DNA of 64,000 nucleotides from Chrysomallon squamiferum (taxonomy: Eukaryota; Mollusca; Gastropoda; Neomphalida; Peltospiridae). The notes below the pieces were generated by a model that did no database searches, had not been told where the DNA came from, and worked only from the letters and a program-made list of their open reading frames with translations. The stretch lies in contig CM022665.1 of the NCBI GenBank assembly GCA_012295275.1, forward strand, positions 49,079,820 through 49,143,819, given 5' to 3'. Shown here piece after piece: positions 23,840-44,529 of this stretch (position 1 is its first letter; each line of letters begins with the position of its first letter). Position numbers and translations under genes: made by a program.

Positions 23840-25682
23840 ACGTTTTATTTACAGAACTATGCAACAACAGACAACAACAAAATTAATAAAAAAAAAAAAA
23901 TAAAAAAAATAAAATAAAATAAAATAAAATAAAAATAATTTTCATAAGGTTTTTACTGGGCTAAATTTAATGTTTGATTTTAATAATGAACTGAAATTTT
24001 TTGGGGAATGATAAACAACAAGTAACTTTTGAGACTCCATTTTATACAGCATTAAAAAAAAAAAAAGAGAAACAAAATGTGTTTTATACATTTTTATACA
24101 TTTCTTTACTAATAATAGTTTGAATACCTGCTCAGACAGGCATCTCATTTCAAAAACAAGGCAAAACTGGCACATTTAATGAAAAAATATACAAAACATA
24201 CAGATCTATATGTTTACATAGATTTACACATGCACATAAATTCACATAAACACAATCCAAAACATAATTATATCCCACAAAATAATCGTATTTACATGAA
24301 CCGTATATGTTAACAAAATATACCAGTAGATTAATTAATTTCCATTAAAAGAAATCATAATAATAAAAAATTTAAAAACATTTAAATAATATTAATAATA
24401 AATAAATAAATAAAATGAGAATTAAAAAAATTAAAAAAAAAAAATCAATAATATTGTCAAGTTAATTAAAATTAACATAAAATTTAACACTGTGTCAACT
24501 TACAATTAACTGAAAATGCACATTATTAGTCTGAGTTTTCAATACGTCAAGATAGTTACTAAAGGGACGTAACTCTAATTTTAATGTCTGCCTTGAAAGT
24601 TGCCAATACTAATTTTCAGTAAATTTATATATATATATATATATATATAACAAAATAATATTAAAAAAGAACATTTATTCATCAACAACCCATCACCATA
24701 ACAAATGTTATAAATTTATTTCTTATATCCTCAACAAAAAAAAAACAAAAAAAAAACACAACCCCCTCACAAAACAAACTTAGCCAGGATTTCCACATCT
24801 TTAATTAATAAAAAAATAAAAATAAAAAAATAAAAATAAAAAAACACCTAAAAGCCCTACTTTTTCTTCTTTAATGTTTATTTCAAAACAAATATATATT
24901 ATTTACATCCATACCACATTTTGGTCGATTGCATAAATTACAGAAATACATAAAAAATACTGGCATCCAAATATTTGTTGAATTTGCAAATATTTAATAT
25001 GTATAAATGTTTATAAAAATAATGTTTATATAAAATGAGGACAGTGATATTTACAAAACTATAATTAAAAACAACTAAATTTTTATACTGTGTGTAAAGC
25101 GTGTAATAATAGCACTGTTTCAAAACGAGGTAAACATTTCCAGGAATGTTTGTACAGTTACTTCCCTTTATTTCGTTCTTCATAAATTACGGTAATTAAT
25201 AATAAGTTTTCAAATTATTATTATTATTTTTAACGTAAAACACTTTAGTATATATTTATAATAGGTGGGTTTTCTTTTTTAAATAAATAAAAATTATGTG
25301 TAAATAATTTTAAGTTTAAAATAATGAAGTCAGCCACTTTAAACAGGTCACATTTCTTCTCAACATTAACTAAATTTGTAATGTTATATTCCCCTATGTT
25401 TGTTTGACCATTATCATTGCACACCATACAGTGTGTCTGCTCAGCTCAGAAACTGAGTCAGATGTGGATTTCATACATTTAATACTAATAATTTTCAGAG
25501 AACAAAAAAAAAAAAAAAAAAAACAATTAAAGAATGTAATCGTAAATATTTTAAACATTGTCAATTTGTTTGTTCTTTTCAAATGATGCACACATTGGTG
25601 TAAACTGGAAAATCATTTTTACACTGTTTTGTTTAAATATGGCTGCGGGAATTCTATGTAAATATGCAGGGAAACAAAATCA

Positions 25683-25749
<67 letters not shown>

Positions 25750-25780
25750 AAGAATAAGTTTCTGTTTATATAGTATTATT

Positions 25781-25820
<40 letters not shown>

Positions 25821-26796
25821 CATTAAACATGTATTTAAATATTTGATGTTTACAAAACTTCTTTCATGTTAAAAAAAAAAGAAATAAGAGAAAAATTTAA
25901 AAAACAAAACCAAATACTTCTGTCACATATAAACTCCAAAAGTATTTCTTTTGGGGTGGGGGTGTTCATCACACCTACAAAATAGTCTTAATTAATATAT
26001 ATAATAATTATTATTACACATGTAGTCCTGAACAAATGTAAAGAAATTTTCAGAACTATGGCTTTAAAATCAGTTACGTTTTAGATTTGTTGTTTGTTAT
26101 TAAAACATGTACAATCACGTGCAAAAATAACAATTGATGTAAGGCACAAACTGAGATTCAACTCTGAAACAAACACTACAACTCTCTAGATGGGGTTATG
26201 CCCCTTAATCTCACCCCCAATACCCTGATATTGCTACAATTATCAATTTTGTCATATTTGTACTGAATGCTGTGTTGTTTTGTGTATATATATATTTTTT
26301 TTCCTGAAATTATTATTCACCTCAGAGAAGTGGTAATATCAATATTCATTTTATTTTTTTTAATACATTAACCGAGACTTCAAAAAATATAAAAATTATT
26401 AAATATTTTAGAATTCTGGTGAGATGAGTGCATAATTTCAGACAAAACATTATCATCAAACACAACCTGACAATTCTTGTATCTGTTTTAAAATAATAAT
26501 AAAAAAAAAAACCCTAAACAAACACATGTTCAGATTTAACCAACTAAAAAAATATTTTTAAAAGAGAAACTTTTTTTTTGTTTATACGTTTGTGAGTCAA
26601 TGTTGTTATATAACAAAAACAAAAGTAAATGTAATTGTACAAAACACAGAATCTGAAAGATAAAGTGAGGCATCAGCCCTGTGTGGCTTGTAGACAAAGG
26701 TTGTTTATTTTTTTGTTGTTGTTGTTGTTTTTGTTACTGATTGTCAGATTTGTTTGTTGTGAGCACCAAGCTGCAAAATGTCTCAGCAGTTCTGAG
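23840..26796. other. AT-rich spacer downstream of ZFYVE21, no gene seen
   Basis: Simple repeats ((ATA)n and (AT)n about 25685-25744, (GT)n about 25783-25818) and A/T-rich sequence. Part of it next to 26797 must be the 3' untranslated region of the minus-strand ZFYVE21 gene. No exon could be supported. Confidence 0.5.
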
Positions 26797-32449
<5,653 letters not shown>

Positions 32450-33666
32450 AATTATCTGATATTCATATTTCCAGCTAACGTAATTTTGACATAAGTGCTG
32501 GGTGGTATTGAAACTCCAAAATAGTAGATTGATGTTTGGTTTTTAACTGAATAGTTATTTTAAACTGTGAAAGAATCGTAACGTTTATTAAGAAATCAGT
32601 TTTTAGGAGTCAATTCGTTTCAGAAGTCCACAAACCACCAGAGTAAATTTCTTTGTATGTTGTAACTTCCTGTAATTTCAGTATTCATAGATGTAACTCA
32701 AAAAAAAAAAAAAAAAAAAAAAAAAATTGGAAAAAATTATAAAATAATTAAAAATAACATATCTGAACTGAACTGGGTTAATATTTAAATAATTGTTTAT
32801 TGGTGGAAACGCGGTCACGTACACACATGATCTTTACAGGCACGTATGTGTATATATCTATATAATTATATATATTATATAACAGATAACAACACGACTT
32901 ATTATTTTCTCTGAGAAAATTTAAATTGTGACTGAAATTGTTTAATTTTATGAAATATCTTTATAGCGAACGTTCTTGATTATAACTGAACTGTTACTCA
33001 TTAAACATATCATCTACTTAAGCTGTAATTTTAAAATAATATAATGTGTTTGTATTTTCAAAATAAATTTAAACTCTGTTGCTGTTCAAAACGAGGATAT
33101 TATAGCATGCAATTAGAAAAACAAATTCAATAACATTGCTCTAGTTACATAAATCAAGAATCGAAGAAAATAACCTCGATTATTATGCCTGAACTACATC
33201 GCGTATCCAAATATTTCCATCCCAATAACATTTATTTGCGGTCCATGTAACTTCAAGTTTGATATTAGTTATATAATTTTGTACACAGTATATCAAATAT
33301 TAAATAAATAAAAAATAAATACATTTTTAAAATGTACACTTCTTAAGTTGCCTTGTAATTTTTATTTTAATTTTTTATTTTAAAGGTAGAACATAAATAT
33401 ATAAAATATATGATGCAAACTTAAAAAAAAAGAAAAAAAAAGACTGTTTAAGTCTCTTTTAAAAATGGTTGGATATTGGGAATAATGAGAAATTTTCTAA
33501 AGAAATATTAACAGTATTATTCTAGAGACGAGATGTTTGATGTGTTTCAGAAAGTAGCTGAACATCTTAACAGATTTCTGTATTAAACAAAACTCAAGGT
33601 TTACCGAGACTACCATCAGCAGAAGATAGAAGTGTAAACAAAATTAACAATAATTCGTTTTTGAAA
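32450..33666. promoter_or_regulatory. Divergent intergenic region between ZFYVE21 and the kelch gene
   Basis: The start codons at 32449 (minus) and 33667 (plus) face away from each other across 1.2 kb. This stretch must contain both 5' ends. No exon or clear promoter motif could be fixed in the AT-rich sequence. A poly-A run (about 32701-32726) is the only evident repeat. Confidence 0.45.
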
Positions 33667-35873
33667 ATGACTGATATACTTTACTTTATATATAGTATTT
33701 TTAGTATTTTTACGTTAATAAGGTGTCAAGGTAAATACTCTTGTTTATTTTTTTATTTCTTCTAAATGATGTTAATATGACTTTACACAGTTAAAGTTAA
33801 ATGATTAAAGTCGAGTAATGACATCGGTAATCATCTTATCATGTAATGTATTATGTAGGTCCGGTTTCATATATGTTTTGTTGTGTTTCCTAGTTTAAAA
33901 CTAGTCACAGTGTTTTTACGATCGTTTGAATCACACCATTACTGTAAGATGCATGCTAATGTTAGAAATGGTAGTTTTGAACACTAAACCCTAGGAAAAC
34001 TCTCTTAGACTGGGATTTGAAATTACGATGTTATTTTTAGTTCTTTACATTGATGTATGTTCTGTGTGTGTGTGTGTGGGGGGTGGTGGTGGAATGGTTT
34101 CACTGGTTTTATGCCATGGTAGACAAATAAGAGTTAGGTTATATAAAATGTCAGTTTTTTTAATTAAAGTAGATAGAATTACCCTGTTTTTGGTTATAAT
34201 ATAGTTGACCTTGAACTAAACAAACAAACAGAACAAATATTAATTAATAAATAAAAAAATTAAATTAAATAAATTAAATGAATAAGTAAGAAAAATAAAA
34301 AGATGAAATTCTTATTTCCAAAGAATATATCATAATATTTTGTACTTATGTGTGTGTCTTTCATGTTTGTATGTTGTTGTTATTAACATGTATAAAGCAT
34401 ATATCTATTACCTTTGTCAGCTATTTAATAAATGCTTTCATTTTTTGCACAGAATGGTCATGGATTGAAGGAGAAAACATTGTTGATGTTCCGTCATCAG
34501 GAGAGTACCCTGGAGGTCGAAGTGGCAGCAGTGTGTGGAGAGACATGCATGATGATGTGTGGATATTTGGAGGTCAAGGTATATCAGTAATTGGAGGTGG
34601 ACAGTCCATCTTGCTGAATGACCTGTGGAAGTACAGTACAACAAAAGGACAGTGGCAGCTGGTTCATCCTGGTACGACATCAGTGACATCATCAAAAGAC
34701 ACTGCTGTTTCTCCTCAACCACGACATCTAGCAGCAGCATGTGGGGTGACAGACAAAACGTTTGTGGTGTTTGGTGGCCTTGGAAAGGCAGACGCAGCGT
34801 TTCCAGACACCTGGGTTTATCACGTTGATCAAAAACAGTGGGTCAACGTCAGAGTGCATAAAAATGAGACATCTTTGCAAGATAACAAAACAGTTTCAAA
34901 CCCCAGTCCTCGAGGCGACATGGCCTCTTGGTGTTTGCAAGACAAAATGTTTATCTTTGGAGGAATTGACAGCAACAATAAAGTGAACAGCGAACTTTGG
35001 ACATTTTCTCTCACTAATTTAACTTGGTCGGAGATCACAAATCCCAAGAATGTTCCAGACAAGCTGACTTCTGGTTTGAGTACAAAGTACCCCATGGCAA
35101 GGAATGGGGCCACGACGTGGATTTTCAACAACAAAACTCTGTACATGTTTGGTGGAAACATTCTAAGCACAAATATCCGAAGTCGACACTTAAACATTGG
35201 CTACACATCAGACCTGTGGCACTACAACATCGAGAGGAACATGTGGAACTACGTAACAGGCTTCAGAAACTCTTGCGTGCCGGCTGTGTATGGACGATAC
35301 CAGACAAGGAGCATCAACAACATCCCTGGCTGTAGACGCAGAGCTGCTTCCTGGACTGAACAGAACGGAAACCTCTGGATGTTCGGGGGCGACGGAACCG
35401 ATTCCGATTTTCCTACCGTTTTCCACACGGCTAAACTCCTTTCAGATCTGTGGCTGTACGAGGTCAAGACGGGAATGTGGACTTGGTTTGGAGGTCGGAA
35501 CAGGGGAGAGTCAGATCCAAAGTACTTCAGGAAAGGAGAATCCAGTTCAGCTGCCCTTCCCGGAGGGCGCTGTGACAGCATGGCTTGGGTGGGACCTGGT
35601 TTCAAATTCTATCTGTTTGGAGGGCTTGGACACGATGGCAAAAGACATGATGGCTATTTGAATGACTTGTGGATTCTCTACATGGAAGATGTCATTGGTC
35701 CAGTAAAGGGCATGGCTGGAGGACTTCTGGTTTTCTTTATCTTACTGGCCGTGTCTTTTGTCCTAGCTATGTGTGTTATTGCTTTGTATGCCAGGGACAA
35801 ACACAGTTTGTCTAGTCGCAGGAGACTGCACTTTGATGCCAAGTACAGTAAATTGACAGATACGGTTGAATGA
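33667..35873 (+). CDS. Kelch-repeat single-pass membrane protein, two exons
   Basis: Exon 1 (33667-33730) encodes a start and a hydrophobic signal-like segment ending in RCQ. The donor is CAAG|GTAAAT, and the acceptor (TTGCACAG) leads into exon 2 (34453-35873). The total is 1485 nt, 494 aa plus TGA, with G+AA forming a Glu codon at the junction. The ectodomain carries at least six kelch-type blades marked by FGG followed by a W about 10-30 residues later (IFGGQG, VFGGLG, IFGGID, MFGGN, MFGGDG, LFGGLG), so it probably forms a beta-propeller. A membrane helix (about 444-467) and a short basic cytoplasmic tail of about 27 residues (RRRLHF) follow. Topology predicts an extracellular propeller. 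I cannot assign an orthologue: attractin-type proteins share the fold but are much larger. The start at 33667 is preferred over a run-on ATG in the intron because it supplies the signal peptide. Confidence 0.88.
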
Positions 35874-36393
35874 CTAGAAACGGGTTACTAGTCATTGCTA
35901 ACCTGCGTGTTCCTTTTATTCATAAGCCAAAAGAAAAAAAATGCAATACTTGTAATGAACAAAATTGTGACAAGAAGAACTTAGGGGCAAAAGAAATGAG
36001 AAAGAAATACAATATTGATTATTTCATCCATAAATGAAATAAATTTAAATAGTTAATTTATTGTTAAGACGAAAGTGCAAATTATAAATTTGATCTCAGT
36101 TTTATTTTTTATCAAATATTTAAGTGTGACATCATTATTATTTGAATTGTACGATCATTAGTTTTGTAATAATTAACATTAATTGTTAAACATTTGATTT
36201 ATGAATTTAGGCTAATCAGATATATGTTGATACCACCCAAAGGCCTATCCGTTCCACACTTTGTTATGCATCTGTTTATTTGTATAATATATTTGTGCAT
36301 GTGTACATTATCCTCTTGCCTTATGATGCTGCAATAATATTTGTCACGTTCTGACCATTCCATATTGACACACCTGTGATAACCATGTTCCTT

Positions 36394-36690
36394 TTTGTAT
36401 CATTGAAACATTCATTTTACTTTTCTTGATGATTGAAATATTCATCTGAATTTTTTGTATCACTGAAACATTCATTTTACTTTTCTTGATGATTGAAATA
36501 TTCATCTGAATTTTTTGTATCACTGAAACATTCATTTTACTTTTCTTGATGATTGAAATATTCATCTGAATTTTTTGTATCATTGAAACATGCATTTGGG
36601 TTTTCTTGATGATTGAAATATTCATTTCAGTTTTTTGTATCATTGAAACATGCATTTGAATTTTTTTTTATCACTGAAATATTCATTTGA
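36394..36690. repeat. 60-bp minisatellite, about five copies
   Basis: The unit has an exact 60-bp period and is itself two related halves: TTTTTGTATCATTGAAACAT TCATTTTAC, then TTTTCTTGATGATTGAAATA TTCATCTGAA. The first three units are almost identical; the last ones diverge. It lies about 500 bp after the kelch stop codon, probably in or near its 3' untranslated region. An antisense open frame through it is a by-product of the period being divisible by three. Confidence 0.92.
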
Positions 36691-37599
36691 CTGCTGTTTG
36701 GTTTCACAGTACTTTGCCTTTGTCCTTTCGAGTCCTGCCTAACTGTTCAGAATATTTTTCTGGAACATTCTACATGCATCTTGCTATTTTATCGGTGTAT
36801 GACAGCAATTTTACTTTCAAGTCCAGCCTAAATGTTCAGTATGTTTTTCTGGAACATTGTAGAGTCATGATTAACATACTGATCAGTACATGACAGGAAT
36901 TTTCAGTAATTCTTGTCCATCCTGTTGGCTTTAGAACTATTTTTTGTTTGATTTAACTTCGTCATGTGTTTTTGTATACATGCTTTATATATATATATAA
37001 CAGAAAGCTGCGAGTTAATGCTGTGCACTGAAAATTGTATTGATTGTGTACTTATTACTTTATTATTATTATCATCATTTGTATTATTATTATTTTTTTT
37101 TTTAAATCATGACATCATTGACAACAGCTATTTATACCCAGTTATTTTCAGAAAACTGCTACTTTCAGCATTATGTTGTTTATATTTAGGTATTAATTCA
37201 TGTGTTGATCATATATAAATTGGTTCCTTAATGAAGAACTGTGTTTTTTTGAGAAAAAAAAAAAAAAGAGATTGCTTTTATCCTGTATGTTTGATATTAC
37301 TTATATATATATTTTAAATTCTTTATTAAAATCGGGAATCTTATTTTTCATGTTTGGATAGTCATACACACTACTAGTTTAAAATTTAATTTTAAAAACT
37401 TTTATATACAAGTTTAAAAACATGACAGAGTAGATAGCAGACAACATGAACTACAGGTTCTATACCTTTTTTGACAGTGCACAAAGTGTTAGATGATACA
37501 CTGTTTCATACATGTTTTATGTAAACAGTTTAAGAATGGAAACACACTTTCCTTGGTTGGCCATGCCAAAAATTTTACATTTAGTAAAATAAAGTGCAA

Positions 37600-38130
37600 T
37601 TTTCATTTTTGCAATGGTATATAACAATATGTTAAAAACACACACACACGCATATTACTAACAATGTTGTATAAATATTTATATTAAATCTGTACATATA
37701 TATATATAGGTCTACATTAATAATCTTTAAAATTGGTGTTTGACATCTATTTATCATATATGTGTTTTAACAATATATTAAAAACACATAGAGGCACACA
37801 TCCCTTATGCATACTAACAATGTTGTATAAATATTTATAGTAAAACATGTAGGCATAGATCTACAATAATAATCTTTAAAATAAGTGTCTGAAATATATA
37901 TATATATATTAAATCACAAACGCACATCACTAATAATGTCATATAAATATTTATAGTAAAATGTATACTTGTAACATACATCTTCTCTAACAGTCTTTAA
38001 ACTTAATGTCAGAGATACAAATATGTTAATCTGTTTATCATGTACATATATGTTCTAACAATATTTTAAAAACAAAGAGATATTACATATGCTAGTTATT
38101 ACATTTACTAATTTTTTTATGTGATGTATG
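37600..38130. repeat. Diverged repeat, about 150-160 bp unit, three to four copies
   Basis: Each copy carries TAACAATATNTTAAAAACA, then ACTAACAATGTTGTATAAATATTTATA, then a TCTACANTAATAATCTTTAAA block (near 37620, 37770, 37915 and 38055). Copies have drifted by substitution and small indels. Confidence 0.7.
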
Positions 38131-38715
38131 ACATATGTATATAGATCTAGCAAAACTACAGAACAAAATCCCTAATAAGATTTTTAAAGCTTTATAATAA
38201 ACATTTTGATTAATCCTTATATTTCACTTTTTTTGTTTTCTAATCCATAACTTCATAAATTCTCAGTTATCTTTAAGCATAATAATTATACATTTGCATT
38301 TACTGAAATAAAACATTGGAACTGTATTTTGTTTGTTACAGCTGTTTCATGTATTTTTTATTATTATCTCCCTACTGCTTATTTATGTTACAAGGAAACC
38401 ACAGATGAATAAAAGATTCTAAAAAAGGAAGTGACTGCATTTTGAAGGTGTTATTATTTAGCGATATACACTTCCAACTGAGAGAATAGTTTATAAAATG
38501 TTTTGTCTGTTACTTAGAGATAATTAAGTGCAAAAATATCTTCAATTTTTTTTATTTTAATATTCAAAAACAAAACAAATATAAAAATAAAAAATACATA
38601 TATACAATATAAAACAAAAAATATATTTTTGTAAACATACAAAATTAATTTTGAAATTTATTTTTTATTTCAAATGCGTATCTGGATATAAAAGTTGCAA
38701 GTGTTTGTGGTGATT

Positions 38716-41084
<2,369 letters not shown>

Positions 41085-41332
41085 TTTAATCTGAAAATAT
41101 TAACACGTGAGAATTCCGAAACTAGTTGATTTATTAAAGGGACTTAACTCTAATAGCATTAACATCCGAACCGAATTAATGTTTTTTTTTTTTTTTTTTT
41201 TTTTCCAAATTCAAACTTTTCATATCTCTTCAACAACGGAGCATAAAAATAGTAATCATTACTATTTATCATAACTCATTCCATAAATATTTAGTCTTTT
41301 TTAGAAACAGAAATGGGTATTTTCTCATTAGG

Positions 41333-41370
<38 letters not shown>

Positions 41371-41373
<3 letters not shown>

Positions 41374-41442
41374 GGGTTGGCAACTAAATTGTTTAAATCT
41401 ATTAAATTAAAAAAATGGCGGGAACTTAGTTGCCAACCCAAT
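41371..41442. mobile_element. Small mariner-type terminal-inverted-repeat element (MITE)
   Basis: A 72-bp element whose ends are inverted copies: left TTAGGGTTGGCAACTAAATT, right (complement) ATTGGGTTGGCAACTAAGTT followed by CCCGCCATTTTT. It lies beside a long TA run and is bordered by TA, consistent with TA target-site duplication. The GGTTGGCAACTAAGT-type end resembles mariner-family terminal repeats as I know them. There is no internal coding capacity. It lies upstream of TRMT61A. Confidence 0.65.
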
Positions 41443-41625
41443 ATAAAAACCTATATTATAATACTATATAATAAATATTAATATATTCATTCTACGGTTG
41501 TTGTTTTGTTTTGGTTTTTTTTTTGTTTGGTGTAGGTGTGCTTTCATAATCCTCATTTTGATTAATAATAATTGCTTGTGTATTTATTCTGGTATGCAAT
41601 TATTATGTAAAGCATGTGCATGCAT

Positions 41626-41660
<35 letters not shown>

Positions 41661-42112
41661 ATATCTATATATTAAATATAATAAAAAATTAATAATAATC
41701 CAGTTGTTTTTGCACAAAACATTTTAATGATTATTTCACCATTATTTACATTACAGTGGTATAAAAAAAACTGTGGTCCCAGCAATATAATAATAACAAA
41801 ATTATATTGAATGGCATTATTATTACAAACAATTACTGTACATTAAATGAAAATTAATACTGAAAATGATAAGGCACACAAAAACAGAAACACAAACATT
41901 TCAGTTACAGAAAATATGTAAATAATATTATGGTGCTATTTTCAGTTTCTCATACAAAAAGAAAGGATTAAATAAAATCTTATGGAATGTTGCTGCACTT
42001 CATAAATACTAAATATTACAAAATCATTGAGCACTGATATAAAAATATTTTTATTTTCTTTCATTCTCTTAATAAAAAATATTTGTTTAACCACAAGAAA
42101 TAACACTTGTGT

Positions 42113-42164
<52 letters not shown>

Positions 42165-43159
42165 TCAAATTTAATAATTAACAAATATGAAACTAGAAAT
42201 GATCAAAATAACAAACAGCTGAAACTGTAAATAGGACATAAACAGAATCATAATTATGTGGCTCTATTATGAATACAACTGTTTTGTAAAAATATATTCT
42301 CATCAAAACAGAAAAAGAAAAACTGAAAATATCTGCAGTATAACCAGGAATGTGCTTAATACATTATGTAAAACAAAATAAATTTGCTGGAATCATATCA
42401 GTTATTAGAGTACATGTATTTGTAAATATTTGACATGAATGACTACAATTTTCACACACAAAAATTAAAATGACTTTTAAGGTAACCAGAAGAAAACGAT
42501 CAATAAAACAAATTATCTCTGAAATGACGAAACAAAAGAAGAGTGTCACCAGCTAAAACATTAAATAATAAATACACAGAAATATGCTTTTAGAAAAAAC
42601 TCTCATCCAATTTATCTTTCGTGTTTTCCCAGAATTCATTAAACATTAACAATTTTTGTCTGAAACTTAAATTTTTTTTTTCTTCAAAATATAAAGTAAA
42701 TAATTGTACATGCTGCTTTGTTTCCTTTTTAAATTTTCTTTTCTTTTATAACAATTAAACAAATACACATGATATACTCAACCACTGACTAAAATTCCTA
42801 TTTTTTAAAACTTTTCACACAGTTCAAGTAATCATTATTTTAATTTTTGAAACTGAAATGAAATTCACTTGGTCTTCAAAATTACATACGAATTTTTTTT
42901 TTGATTTTTCTTTTCTGAAGACTAGAATAACCAGATCTATTCCTCATTTAAAGAAGTAAAATATAATTAATAAATAATAATAATAATAAAAATAATAAAT
43001 AAATAAATAAATAAATAAGTAATGACTAAATAACCATGACCACTCTGGTAAAACTTACAATTTTCTACAACTGTTGTAACTGAAGACATGAATCAGAATT
43101 CTGACTGAAAATTCGACTAACACAGCAACAGGGAAATGCATTATCTGCATAAAGCTAAC

Positions 43160-43198
<39 letters not shown>

Positions 43199-43558
43199 AA
43201 AAATAAATAATTAAAAAAATCAATGATACTCTCTGGTAATTCTGAGGCTACAAGAAAAGACTGTACACTTATGAGCAAATGAAAAAACTAAATGTCTTTT
43301 TTCTCCAAAAATAACATAAAAAAAAATAAACTCAATTTGTCTCATACAATGAATACTGTTCGTTTTTAATACAAATTAATCAAAATTAAAAACACGAAGA
43401 AGAAGAAAGACAGAAAAAAAACAAAAACAAAAAAATAAACTGAAAAACCAAAACAGCACAAAGCAAAGGCCTCTTCACTGAGTCAGTCTTCATGACGCAA
43501 GTTAAATATCACACACTGGAATTTATAAACGCTTCGCAAACAAAACATTCATCTCAGA
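41443..43558. other. Spacer between LRR gene and TRMT61A promoter side
   Basis: Holds (AC)n tracts (about 41631-41656 and 42112-42163), a poly-A tract (about 43164-43196) and AT-rich sequence. The side nearest 43558 is expected to be the 3' untranslated region of the minus-strand LRR gene. No coding exon recognised. Confidence 0.5.
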
Positions 43559-44462
43559 TCACAGAATAAACTCAAAAACACCTCCTCCTCCTCTCTTTGT
43601 CTTATCTTCATGTAACTGTTCTGCGAAACTTGGGAAATGCTTGAAACAGAGAATCTCTAGCAGAGGGACCACCTGAGAATAGCAGCCAATGAAACCTCGT
43701 CTTACTCGCGAGTGAAACACGTTAAATACAGGACAGCGACATCGACTGCAGAACTGTCGCTTCTTCAGAACTTCTGAAATTTAAAAAAAATAAAACTGTT
43801 TTTAATCATTTATATTTTAGTGAGTCCCTATCAACAGTGACAGACAGATGTTGAAACAACGTGTTGATACCTTCACCTACATGATGATTTTGATGATGAT
43901 AATGATGATGATGATGATTTGGATGATTATCTTTGCGTTCATCTACTCTAGAACTACAACTTAGATTAAACATTTTAATTGTGACAGTAGTGTTTTGGCT
44001 TGTCAGTGCCTGTAAGGTGCTCAGAGTTTCGTTAATTTACCTTGAAGAGATGAAGGTAAGAGGTCAGTGTTTGTGACTCGGTGAATGATGAGAGTCTGAC
44101 AGGAGAGTTCCACTAAAGAAGGAAAACTCTGACCAACTTTCAGACATGGCAGATTGGTGATGTCAGACATACTGACAGATGTACCTGAAACTAAAATGTA
44201 ACTGGGAAAGGTTAGCTGGTAATTAAATTATTACTTTTTTAACAACGTTTTTTTTGTAACAGTTGGATACAGAAAATGAAATGTAAATTGATTTAGAATA
44301 TAAAAATAATAATACCACTGTTAAAAATGTAAACAAAAAACACAAATCATTTTCAAGAGCACATATATAAATAAACACACACATACAAACACATACATAC
44401 ACACATATAAATCTATATCAAATCCCATTCAAATCTATATTTATATATTTGTGTGTGTGTGT

Positions 44463-44529
<67 letters not shown>

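Larger units (their letters stand above)
35874..38715. other. Convergent 3' region between the kelch gene and TRMT61A
   Basis: The kelch gene (plus) and TRMT61A (minus) point toward each other across 2.8 kb. It contains a 60-bp minisatellite (36394-36690) and a set of diverged 150-bp repeats (37600-38130). AATAAA-like words are too common in this AT-rich sequence to assign. No further coding exon was seen. Confidence 0.5.

Noticed and set aside
34438-35661. Several overlapping frames on both strands in the kelch exon
   Set aside because: Shadow frames of the single real kelch frame, which carries the repeats and membrane helix.
36344-36655. 103-codon minus-strand repetitive protein frame
   Set aside because: Artefact of a 60-bp minisatellite whose period is a multiple of three.
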